This document shows, one piece after another, positions 8,311 through 14,744 of a DNA stretch of 16,243 nucleotides (position 1 is the first letter of the stretch; the number at the start of each line of letters is the position of its first letter). The DNA comes from Prochlorococcus sp. AG-315-I14 (GTDB lineage: Bacteria > Cyanobacteriota > Cyanobacteriia > PCC-6307 > Cyanobiaceae). Made by a program: the position numbers and the translations under genes. The notes under the pieces were generated by a model, which was not told the DNA's origin, made no database searches, and saw nothing but the letters and a program-made list of their open reading frames with translations. The DNA lies in contig QBWF01000015.1 of NCBI GenBank assembly GCA_003283665.1, positions 1 through 16,243 on the forward strand, written 5' to 3'.

Positions 8311-8997
8311 ATGGGACGTCAACGATCAAAAGAGGATTATGAAGATATTTCCAAATTGATACATCAAGCAGCTTTAAATCCTCACATGGATTCAGATATG
8401 CTTAATAAAATTTGTGATTGTTCAAAGCAAAATGGTTTTGCTGGCTTATGTACTAGCCTTACGCATCTACCAATTGCACGTAAAAGATTAGGTAGCAAGA
8501 ACGACACAAAATTAATTTCCATAATTGCATTCCCATTCGGTTTTATACCAACTATCAACAAACTAAAAGAAGCTGAATATGCCATTGAAGAGGGAGCAGA
8601 AGAATTAGACTTAGTTCCCAATTTTCATGCTTTAAATGATGAAAATAATCAGCTTTTTGCTGAGGAAATCAATCTAATATGTGAACTTGGGATACCAGTA
8701 AGAGTAATAGTTGATACAAATAGTCTCTTTGAATCAAAAAATCTTTCAATAGCAATAAATGCTTCTATAGAAGCCGGAGTTAAAGGAATTCAAAGTGGTA
8801 ATGGATTTGGTCCACCTACAACAAGTGTTCAAATAAAAAAACTTTCTGAAATAGTTAAAAGTCGATGTTCAATTAAAGCAGTAGGAGGAATTAAAACATT
8901 CAATCAAGCAAGAGACATTGTTCAAGCAGGTGCTACTCATATAGGAACAAGCTTTGGGTTTGAACTTATCCAAGAACAAAAGAATAAGACTCAATGA
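8311..8997 (+). CDS. deoC: DeoC-like aldolase-fold protein, Schiff-base lysine absent
   Basis: 228 residues with the overall pattern of 2-deoxyribose-5-phosphate aldolase, which cleaves deoxyribose 5-phosphate to acetaldehyde and glyceraldehyde 3-phosphate. Matching strands of the TIM barrel: GLCTSLTHLP, IIAFPFGF (71-78), AEELDLVPNF with the conserved Asp at 100, RVIVDTNSL (131-139), and IKAVGGIKTF, where K189 matches the second catalytic lysine (E. coli K201). The first catalytic lysine, which forms the Schiff base in the motif (F/V)KTSTG (E. coli K167), aligns with Q161 in GIQSGNGFGPP; the codon is CAA at 8791. The strand with LKVIIET in E. coli also changes (R131 where Lys is common). It may have lost the aldolase activity or use other chemistry. 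The barrel is intact and the frame unbroken, so it is not an obvious pseudogene. It overlaps recO by ATGA. Confidence 0.85.
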   Translation: MGRQRSKEDYEDISKLIHQAALNPHMDSDMLNKICDCSKQNGFAGLCTSLTHLPIARKRLGSKNDTKLISIIAFPFGFIPTINKLKEAEYAIEEGAEELDLVPNFHALNDENNQLFAEEINLICELGIPVRVIVDTNSLFESKNLSIAINASIEAGVKGIQSGNGFGPPTTSVQIKKLSEIVKSRCSIKAVGGIKTFNQARDIVQAGATHIGTSFGFELIQEQKNKTQ

Positions 8998-9812
8998 ATT
9001 CAAATCAAAGAATTAAAGGTCTATCACTAAAAGTTAGTCCACTTGGAGAAAATGACAGACTTATAACTATCCTTAGCGAAGAAAATGGGATATCTAGACT
9101 TGCGATACCAGGGGCAAGAAAACCAAAAAGTAGCCTACGCGCAACCTCTCCATTTACTTTTCTAGATTTACATATCATTGGCAAAAAAGATCTCAAGCGA
9201 GTAACACAAATAAAAATCCTTAAGAGTTTTGGAAATCTTGGTAGAAGTATAGAAACACTTTCAGCGGCTCAAGCAATTTCTGAATTAATTATGATTCTTG
9301 TCGGCAATAATGATCCACAAAAAGAACTACTTAAGATAGTTTTAATTCATTTAAATAGATTAGATAATCTCAACAAAAATGAATTAAATTCCTTACATTC
9401 TCTGGCTATAAGTGTTCAATCATGTATACACTTATTAGCATTAGCTGGATATTGCTTACCACTGCAAAACTGCTGTCGTTCTGGTTCAAAGTTGATTCCG
9501 CCAATTGGTGAATGGTCTTGGCGATGTAGCCTTATCCCGGAAGAAGGTTTTGCTATTGGTTCAATGCCTAATTCAGATATTGAATTAAATCCATCAGAGC
9601 TAGCTTTACTGCAAAGACTCCTAAAAAAAGATATACCTTTTCATAGTAATGGAAGCATATTAGGGCCTGAATATGTTTGGCTAAAATTATTAAGAGTTGT
9701 CGAAGTATGGATAGAAACACATTTACAAAGAAGAATAAATTCTTTAGAAATGATGAGAGATATATATGCTAGCAATGATTTATTAAGAAAATCGAACTCT
9801 AGAGAAAGATAA
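8994..9812 (+). CDS. recO: DNA repair and recombination mediator RecO
   Basis: Helps RecR load RecA onto SSB-coated DNA and anneals complementary strands in gap repair. 272 residues, within family range. An N-terminal OB fold (about 1-80) starts with IKGLSLKVSPLGENDRLITILSEENG and IPGARKPKSSLRATSPFTFLDLHI, both characteristic. A helical C-terminal domain has HLLALAGYCLPLQNCCRSGSKL. The zinc-binding four-cysteine pattern of some RecO proteins is not complete here, as is usual for cyanobacteria as far as I recall. The ATG at 8994 overlaps the deoC stop (ATGA, 8994-8997), so translational coupling is likely. It is the last gene of the hpf-deoC-recO unit, with a hairpin 70 bases downstream. Confidence 0.93.
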   Translation: MNSNQRIKGLSLKVSPLGENDRLITILSEENGISRLAIPGARKPKSSLRATSPFTFLDLHIIGKKDLKRVTQIKILKSFGNLGRSIETLSAAQAISELIMILVGNNDPQKELLKIVLIHLNRLDNLNKNELNSLHSLAISVQSCIHLLALAGYCLPLQNCCRSGSKLIPPIGEWSWRCSLIPEEGFAIGSMPNSDIELNPSELALLQRLLKKDIPFHSNGSILGPEYVWLKLLRVVEVWIETHLQRRINSLEMMRDIYASNDLLRKSNSRER

Positions 9813-9881
9813 TATTTTAAGCCTCCAGACTAAGAGGAAATCATCTAAATCTATTAAATCCTTTTATTTCAATCTAAAGTT

Positions 9882-9930
9882 ACTAATTCTTAAATTATTC
9901 CAAAAATATTTGAAGAATTAGTTTTTCTTT
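9882..9930 (+). terminator. Putative terminator hairpin downstream of recO
   Basis: Perfect 10-base arms ACTAATTCTT (9882-9891) and AAGAATTAGT (9913-9922) enclose a 21-base AT-rich loop and are followed by TTTTCTTT. The U-tract and position 70 bases after the recO stop suit an intrinsic terminator. The AT-only stem and large loop make it weak. Confidence 0.4.
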
Positions 9931-9948
9931 ATAAATCCAATTAAGGAG

Positions 9949-9969
9949 AGGAAATTCAAAGAATTTCCT
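9949..9969. repeat. Tight inverted repeat in the recO-glycosyltransferase gap
   Basis: Arms AGGAAATTC (9949-9957) and GAATTTCCT (9961-9969) are perfect over 9 bp with a 3-base loop AAA, extendable by one G-T pair. There is no T-run on either side. It lies 170 bases before the glycosyltransferase start, so an operator, an sRNA stem or a mRNA 3' structure are all possible. Confidence 0.4.
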
Positions 9970-10139
9970 TCTAAAACTTATATTAAAGAAAAATTTATTT
10001 CAGCTTTTAAAGATGTTATTAATTTTTCATATTTTTTTAAAGCAATTATTATTAGTTCAAAAAAGATTTAACTAATAACAATAGTTCTCGAAGAAGTATT
10101 GAATAGCTGCTATTTTAATTTAAAGATTTTTTTCAAAAT

Positions 10140-11411
10140 TTGGCCCATATCGCCTGGCTGGGCAAAAAAACACCTTTTTGTGGCAATGTCTGTTATGGGC
10201 TAAGCACTACTGAAGAGCTTAGAAAAAGAGGCCATAAAATAAGTTTTATTCACTTTGATAATCCTCGAAGACAGGGAGACAAGAGAACTTCTTTACTAGC
10301 GAATGATCCCGACGTAAGCCTTCCTTATTTAATTAAATCTCAGGTTTATACCATTCCATCTCCAAGAGCACAAAGAGAGCTTAGAGAGTCTCTCTCCAGG
10401 CTTAAACCTGATTTAATCCATGCAAGCCTTACCCTTTCCCCACTTGATTTTCGATTGCCTGAGCTTTGCCAACAACTCAATGTGCCTTTGATTGCAACTT
10501 TTCATCCAGCATTTGATTCTAAGCTTAGAAACCTCACGGCAAATACTCAGCAACTCACCTACCAACTTTATGCACCATCTTTAGCCAAATTTGACAAAGT
10601 AATAGTGTTCTCAGATATGCAAGCAGAAGTACTTGCAAAACTTGGAGTAAAAGAAAACCGACTTGCTGTAATACCCAATGGAATTGATATTGAAAAATGG
10701 AAGCCTGATAACTTTGATTCATTAAACAATCTTCACCTAGAGATTAGAGAGAAGCTTGGACCTGAAAGGATATTTATTTACATGGGCAGAATTGCCTCTG
10801 AAAAAAATGTTGAAGCACTTCTTCGTGCATGGAAACTAGTTCAGCCAAAAGGTTGTCGACTAGTAATAGTTGGAGATGGTCCATTAAGACCGACTCTTGA
10901 AAACAATTCAATCTTCAACAAAGAACATAATGTAACTTGGTGGGGCTATGAATCTGACCTTAATAAAAGAGTTGCTCTGCTTCAAATTGCAGAGGTTTTC
11001 TTACTTCCCAGTCTAGTTGAAGGATTATCAATCGCTTTACTTGAAGCAATGGCTACTGCTACAGCATGTGTAGCGACTGACGCTGGGGCAGACGGAAAAG
11101 TAATGGAAGGTGGTGCAGGTATTGTTTTAAGTACAAATGCAGTCACTTCACAATTAAGAACTCTTTTACCAGTCTTAAGAGATCAACCAGTACTTACAAA
11201 TGAATTAGGTAGACGTGCTCGTTTAAGAGTAGAAGAACGATATACACTTAAACAAAATATTGACTCTCTTGAAAATTTATATAATAACGTTCTTAAGTCA
11301 TTCAACTCGACATCTTTTCAGCCAATTGGCGACTCTTCTCAGCTGCTAAAACAACTGCTTCAATCAAAGCAGATCTCAAGCCCGCAAGTTCAAGGTGTCG
11401 AAGAGCACTAA
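10140..11411 (+). CDS. GT4-family (group 1) glycosyltransferase
   Basis: GT-B fold glycosyltransferase of 423 residues. The N-terminal acceptor domain begins MAHIAWLGKKTPFCGNVCYGLSTTEELRKRGH. The C-terminal nucleotide-sugar domain starts near IFIYMGRIASEKNVEALLRAW and carries the GT4 EX7E signature in EGLSIALLEAMA, preceded by FLLPSLV. No signal peptide or membrane helix is seen. Conserved cyanobacterial GT4 enzymes make membrane glycolipids (DgdA for digalactolipid, SqdX for sulfolipid). The GKKTPFCGNV N terminus reminds me of the DgdA-like branch more than SqdX, but this is memory and not decisive, so no symbol is given. The start is TTG (10140); a TAA at 10116 and the absence of ATG or GTG force it, and I see no ribosome site. 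The last 35 or so residues overlap proC on the other strand and look unconserved. Confidence 0.88.
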   Translation: MAHIAWLGKKTPFCGNVCYGLSTTEELRKRGHKISFIHFDNPRRQGDKRTSLLANDPDVSLPYLIKSQVYTIPSPRAQRELRESLSRLKPDLIHASLTLSPLDFRLPELCQQLNVPLIATFHPAFDSKLRNLTANTQQLTYQLYAPSLAKFDKVIVFSDMQAEVLAKLGVKENRLAVIPNGIDIEKWKPDNFDSLNNLHLEIREKLGPERIFIYMGRIASEKNVEALLRAWKLVQPKGCRLVIVGDGPLRPTLENNSIFNKEHNVTWWGYESDLNKRVALLQIAEVFLLPSLVEGLSIALLEAMATATACVATDAGADGKVMEGGAGIVLSTNAVTSQLRTLLPVLRDQPVLTNELGRRARLRVEERYTLKQNIDSLENLYNNVLKSFNSTSFQPIGDSSQLLKQLLQSKQISSPQVQGVEEH

Positions 11412-12144
11412 TTGTCGTACCAGCTGGGGATGCAACCATATCTTTAAGTTCTGCAGGATGTAAGCCTTTCTCTCTTAATAAAGATGCAGTCCCTGAGAAG
11501 GTTTTATGAACCAATTGATTTGACAAGTGACGTGGCAATCCAGCGGCAACAGCTCCGTCAGCCATAGCTTCTACCATCAAAGCTATATAGGCAGGACCAG
11601 ATGATGTTAGCGCTAAAAAAGAATCAAGTTGATGTTCAGGTAATTCAAAAATTTCACTTATTGGCTCAAAAATCCTTTTCACCTTATTTTTCTGCTGGGA
11701 AGTTATATCATCTCCCCAAGTTAAGCCAGTAAGACCTTCTCCCACTAGTGAAGGAGTATTTGGAACGGCTCTTACACATATATGGCCAGGGAAAGATTCC
11801 TGGAGAGTTTTCAAAGTTATCCCAGCCAAAATTGAAATCATTAAAGGTTTTGAGGTTTGACTCTTAGATTCAAACCTTGAAGCAGATTCACTAACTTTTT
11901 TGAGTTGCTGAGGCTTTACAGCTAAAACCTGGAGAGGAGCTCCCAAAGCCATTTCCATTAGATCATTATTACTAGAAACAACTCTTACACCTTCAGGAAT
12001 CTCATTTAATGCTTGTGGAATACTTGAATCATTACCAACGACACCAAAAACTTGCTCGGGCGTATATTCACCTCTTTCTAAAAGAGGTAAAATAATAGCC
12101 CTCGCCATTCGTCCAAAGCCAATAATACCAATAGATTTGTCCAA
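11302..12144 (-). CDS. proC: Pyrroline-5-carboxylate reductase
   Basis: Reduces pyrroline-5-carboxylate to proline with NAD(P)H, the final step of proline synthesis. 280 residues, standard length. Rossmann nucleotide motif IGIIGFGRMARAI at 5-17; PNTPSLVGEG in the middle; C-terminal helical dimerisation domain with ALTSSGPAYIALMVEAMADGAVAAGL and the signature VASPAGTTISALRHLELAGLRSALIEAV. The end is normal for ProC, so the 110-base overlap with the convergent glycosyltransferase lies in genuine ProC coding sequence. The start is TTG (12142-12144), with an in-frame TAA two codons upstream; AAAGG directly abuts it. It is the last gene of the der-to-proC cluster, 14 bases after sepF. The proC-sepF-yggS neighbourhood is widespread in bacteria. 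Confidence 0.96.
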   Translation of the reverse strand: MDKSIGIIGFGRMARAIILPLLERGEYTPEQVFGVVGNDSSIPQALNEIPEGVRVVSSNNDLMEMALGAPLQVLAVKPQQLKKVSESASRFESKSQTSKPLMISILAGITLKTLQESFPGHICVRAVPNTPSLVGEGLTGLTWGDDITSQQKNKVKRIFEPISEIFELPEHQLDSFLALTSSGPAYIALMVEAMADGAVAAGLPRHLSNQLVHKTFSGTASLLREKGLHPAELKDMVASPAGTTISALRHLELAGLRSALIEAVVLAAEKSRQLAEKMSS

Positions 12145-12158
12145 CCTTTATAAAATTT

Positions 12159-12734
12159 TTAAAGGGCTGTCACCATTGTCTCTCCCCAAGCAGGTTCTGG
12201 CGCAGGATTTGACTCCTTCGAAATTAAATCCGATCCTTTATTAACCATGTTTGACGGGGAAGCCTCTTCTTGAAAAGAATTTGTTACTGACACACAAGAA
12301 GGAGCAAAAAGGAAAATACTTTCTCCTACTCTTTCTTGATGTCCATCGATAGCAAAAGTGCCTCCCGCGACAAAATCAACAGCTCTTTGAGCTTGATCTG
12401 GCTCCATCATCGTAAGGTTTAAAATAACTGTTTTCCTCTCACGCAAAGCTTGAATTACTCTTGGCATTTCATCAAAGCTACGAGGCTCCATCAAGCTTAC
12501 TTCGGAAGAAGTAGTCGAAATCCCTGGCATGCCTATAACGTTTGAGGAAGGAACACCATTTCCACCTTGAAATGGGTTGGACTGAGATAAGGTCGATATC
12601 TCGCCACTGCCTTGCTTACGAGCTCTATTGAAATTATCAAATTCGTCACCTGTTTCGTAATCGAGCTCATCAAAATCACTATCTAAAAAATCGTCACCAG
12701 CAACGACAGCACGAAGACGGGAAATAAGCGACAC
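12159..12734 (-). CDS. sepF: Cell division protein SepF (Cdv2/YlmF)
   Basis: Links FtsZ filaments to the membrane and orders the Z ring; needed for division in cyanobacteria, which lack FtsA. 191 residues. An N-terminal amphipathic helix [13 protein letters not shown] would be the membrane anchor, followed by a strongly acidic, probably disordered linker (about 14-80, rich in D/E then G/S/N). The SepF core (about 84-162) has [62 protein letters not shown]. The tail after 165 is low-complexity. The start is GTG (12732-12734); an in-frame TAA sits two codons upstream, and GAGAGG about 9-14 bases before is a reasonable ribosome site. It is preceded by the only large gap of the cluster (160 bases) with two dyads, so it may have its own promoter. 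Confidence 0.95.
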   Translation of the reverse strand: MSLISRLRAVVAGDDFLDSDFDELDYETGDEFDNFNRARKQGSGEISTLSQSNPFQGGNGVPSSNVIGMPGISTTSSEVSLMEPRSFDEMPRVIQALRERKTVILNLTMMEPDQAQRAVDFVAGGTFAIDGHQERVGESIFLFAPSCVSVTNSFQEEASPSNMVNKGSDLISKESNPAPEPAWGETMVTAL

Positions 12735-12764
12735 CAGTTAATCCTCTCGGGATGATTTTATAAA

Positions 12765-12809
12765 GTTGGATAATCCAACAAAGGAAACATCTTCAAACAT
12801 TTAAAGATG
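12765..12809 (-). promoter_or_regulatory. Paired dyads in the sepF leader
   Basis: In the 160-base pipY-sepF gap lie two inverted repeats. One is a 15-base palindrome, arms GTTGGAT and ATCCAAC around one base (12765-12779), 31 bases before the sepF start codon. The other has arms CATCTT (12788-12793) and AAGATG (12804-12809) with a 10-base loop. Further upstream on the minus strand, TTGCAG and TATCTA are spaced by 17 bases (3 of 6 consensus matches each), a weak promoter candidate. If a promoter lies there, both dyads would be in the 5' untranslated leader of sepF. Confidence 0.35.
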
Positions 12810-12894
12810 AACCATATACTTAGATAACGCTACTTATGTTCACCTGCAAGCTTTTTTATTGCTTTTTTTATAACTCTGATGATTTCTTTAAATT

Positions 12895-13530
12895 CTAACG
12901 TTTACCAAATAAAAGAGACCCTACGCGAATCCATGTAGAACCAGCGTCCACTGCTTCTCTCCAATCCTTGCTCATACCCATAGAACAATCCTTTAACTTC
13001 AAATGATTTGCAAGATTTCTACAATCTCTAAACAAATCTTTTCTTTGATTGAAATCAAGCGAAATTGGTGGTATCGCCATAAGCCCTATCAAATGAATGT
13101 TATTAGTAGCATTTATTTTTGACCAACTATCTAAAAGATCTTCAACCAAAAAACCTCCCTTAGATGGATCATCTCTAAATTTTACTTGTAAGAATATTTT
13201 TGGCATTTTTCTCTCTTCTTCTGAAATCCTAGAAATCCTCTCCAATAAAGATATGGAATCTACCGAATGAATAAAGTCAAATTCCTTTATTACACCTCGA
13301 ACCTTGTTTTTTTGTAATCTCCCCACAAAATGCCATTTAAGCTGACTTAAATCATTAAGGTTCTTTTTCTTTTGTATAGCCTCTTGTAATCGACTCTCTC
13401 CAAAATCCACTTGGCCATAAGCTGCTAAATTTCGTATAGATTCTTCATTCTGACTTTTACTCACTGCAAGTAAACTTACCCCAGCTGGCAGTAGGTTCTT
13501 AATTCCCTGGATGTCTATAAAATCAGTCAA
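12895..13530 (-). CDS. pipY: PipY, PLP-binding protein of the YggS/PLPBP family
   Basis: Binds PLP and influences vitamin B6 and amino/keto-acid balance; no enzyme activity is established for the family. 211 residues in a single TIM-barrel domain. PLP lysine K25 in LLAVSKSQ; FGESRLQEA (cyanobacterial wording of FGENYVQE); HFVGRLQKNK; IHSVDS; GLMAIPP; and the C-terminal phosphate-binding SMGMSKDWREAVDAGSTWIRVGSLLFG. The start is TTG (13528-13530): a TGA lies two codons upstream and no ATG precedes the core. It lies 8 bases after pipX, the arrangement known in cyanobacteria, where pipX and pipY are cotranscribed and functionally linked. The GAGAG directly before the TTG is too close to be a normal ribosome site, so translational coupling to pipX is likely. 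Confidence 0.95.
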   Translation of the reverse strand: MTDFIDIQGIKNLLPAGVSLLAVSKSQNEESIRNLAAYGQVDFGESRLQEAIQKKKNLNDLSQLKWHFVGRLQKNKVRGVIKEFDFIHSVDSISLLERISRISEEERKMPKIFLQVKFRDDPSKGGFLVEDLLDSWSKINATNNIHLIGLMAIPPISLDFNQRKDLFRDCRNLANHLKLKDCSMGMSKDWREAVDAGSTWIRVGSLLFGKR

Positions 13531-13538
13531 CTCTCAAA

Positions 13539-13805
13539 TCAAATAAAAGTTTGATTAAATAACTCTTCCCAAGTAATTAAATCCTCAGATTTTTCTCGTC
13601 TATTTTTAGATAAATTCATTTCTGCATAATGCCTAGCATCCATATATGGAATAACTTCAAAAGTTGCTCCTCTTGGTTGGGCAGTAACCAAGAAAAATAT
13701 TTTTTGAGCATATAAGGTTGCATAAACATCCCTGCCATTACTTGCTGGAGAAACGAGATATAACATTCCAAAAGTCGGATGATTTAAATAGCGCTCAGCG
13801 TTCAA
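13539..13805 (-). CDS. pipX: PipX, PII-interacting protein and NtcA coactivator
   Basis: Small cyanobacterial regulator that shuttles between PII (nitrogen-rich) and NtcA (nitrogen-poor, with 2-oxoglutarate), so coupling carbon/nitrogen state to transcription. 88 residues, the family length. The Tudor-like domain covers about 1-53 (YLNHPTFGMLYLV, TLYAQKIFFLVTAQPRGATFE), followed by two predicted C-terminal helices. E4 and Y32, positions I recall as important for partner binding in Synechococcus elongatus, are kept; position 35 is Lys where I recall Arg. The start is TTG (13803-13805), supported because the conserved domain begins at once and the only ATG candidate (residue 14) lies inside it. 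It is in the same reading frame as ecfT and separated from it by one stop codon and 15 bases. pipY follows 8 bases on. Confidence 0.95.
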   Translation of the reverse strand: MNAERYLNHPTFGMLYLVSPASNGRDVYATLYAQKIFFLVTAQPRGATFEVIPYMDARHYAEMNLSKNRREKSEDLITWEELFNQTFI

Positions 13806-13820
13806 ATCTGTAATTTTTAA

Positions 13821-14735
13821 TTAAAATGTACCATACTTACATCTAAAGATAATAGCCAACACAAGAAAAAAGATCGATCCAAAATTAATTAAAGAGTATC
13901 TAGGGTCAGAAATAAAAGAAGGTCTAAACTGCTCAGAAGGAACCCATAGACCCTTTCGTATCATTAAAGAATCAGCTCCTTGCTCGGCTCTCAATAAAAT
14001 ATTTGATAAAAGTCTTTCCCCTACAGACAAAAACAAGCCTATAGACGATTTAAGTCCTAGCTTTTTAAAATCTACAGCTCTAATCCCAATAGATCGAAAA
14101 AGATTTTGCAGTTCTTCTTGCACTAAAGGTAAAAATCTTAATGCTAAAAGAAGCTGAAAAGACATTCTTTCCGTAGGAAACCCCAGTCTAGTAAGAGGTT
14201 CGAGAAACCATCTCATCGCCCATACAAGGTCCTCAGGAGGCGTCGTAATCATCATAAGATTCACACTATGAATAACAGTAAAAATCAAAGTAGATGTTTT
14301 AATACCTAATTCAGCAGAGCGTCGATCAACAATTAAAGGTCCAATAGATATTCCTCCAAGGTTGAGTGGTCCCAACTTAAAGAGCTCCCAAGAAGGAGTA
14401 AAAAGGAATGCGTTAGGTATTTCAATATGGTCTCTAATTGGCAACTGGCTAGTCGGTTCACTAGCAGGCAAAATCATCGAAAGCAATCCAACAAAAAGTG
14501 AAAAAGCCAATAGAATTGATAGAGAACGCCACCATATTCTTCTAGGCAAAGAACTGATAAATGTAATTAATAAGAGTACTATTGCAGTAGAAACTCTCCA
14601 TGTAGAAGATGCAAGAATGGGCGTAATTAAAAACATTAAAACCCAAGAAAACTTGATTCTTGGATCAATTAAACGAAGCCAGCTTGATTTACCTGCAACA
14701 TATTGACCAATAGGAATTTCTTTTAGCCAATCCAT
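13821..14735 (-). CDS. ecfT: ECF transporter transmembrane (T) component, CbiQ/EcfT family
   Basis: Integral membrane subunit that couples ATPase subunits to substrate-binding S components in energy-coupling-factor vitamin/metal importers. 304 residues with hydrophobic segments at about 28-46, 50-65, 70-92, 148-166 and 284-300. The cytoplasmic coupling helices include LLALRFLPLVQEELQNLFRSIGIRA and LLSNILLRAEQGADSLMIRKG, the latter matching the conserved Ala-Arg type coupling motif. No S component or ATPase is nearby, as for group II shared T components; the substrate cannot be read here, and cobalt (CbiQ name) is only one option. ATG start at 14733-14735, the only ATG start of the six-gene cluster. 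It starts 9 bases after der. Its stop TAA is in frame with pipX. Confidence 0.9.
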   Translation of the reverse strand: MDWLKEIPIGQYVAGKSSWLRLIDPRIKFSWVLMFLITPILASSTWRVSTAIVLLLITFISSLPRRIWWRSLSILLAFSLFVGLLSMILPASEPTSQLPIRDHIEIPNAFLFTPSWELFKLGPLNLGGISIGPLIVDRRSAELGIKTSTLIFTVIHSVNLMMITTPPEDLVWAMRWFLEPLTRLGFPTERMSFQLLLALRFLPLVQEELQNLFRSIGIRAVDFKKLGLKSSIGLFLSVGERLLSNILLRAEQGADSLMIRKGLWVPSEQFRPSFISDPRYSLINFGSIFFLVLAIIFRCKYGTF

Positions 14736-14744
14736 AAATAACGA

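Larger units (their letters stand above)
9813..10139. other. 327-base AT-rich intergenic region
   Basis: No convincing gene on either strand: the longest open stretch (about 9922-10070, plus) lacks ATG, GTG or TTG at a usable place, and minus-strand ATGs run into stops within a few codons. It is rich in A/T homopolymer runs. It contains two inverted repeats, listed separately, the first placed like a recO terminator. Bases 10060-10139 presumably hold the promoter of the glycosyltransferase, but I could not pick convincing -35/-10 boxes. A small RNA cannot be excluded. Confidence 0.7.

Noticed and set aside
12781..12809. GGAAACA motif beside a hairpin, suggestive of a Yfr2-type cyanobacterial small RNA
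   Set aside because: A single motif copy outside the loop, with no terminator or other family features seen.
12849..12872. GCAA...TTGC followed by a T-run as a plus-strand terminator
   Set aside because: Only a 4 bp stem, and no plus-strand gene lies upstream of it.
14362..14706. 114-codon plus-strand frame antisense to ecfT
   Set aside because: Composition is that of a reverse-complemented membrane gene; no recognisable domain; ecfT is well supported.
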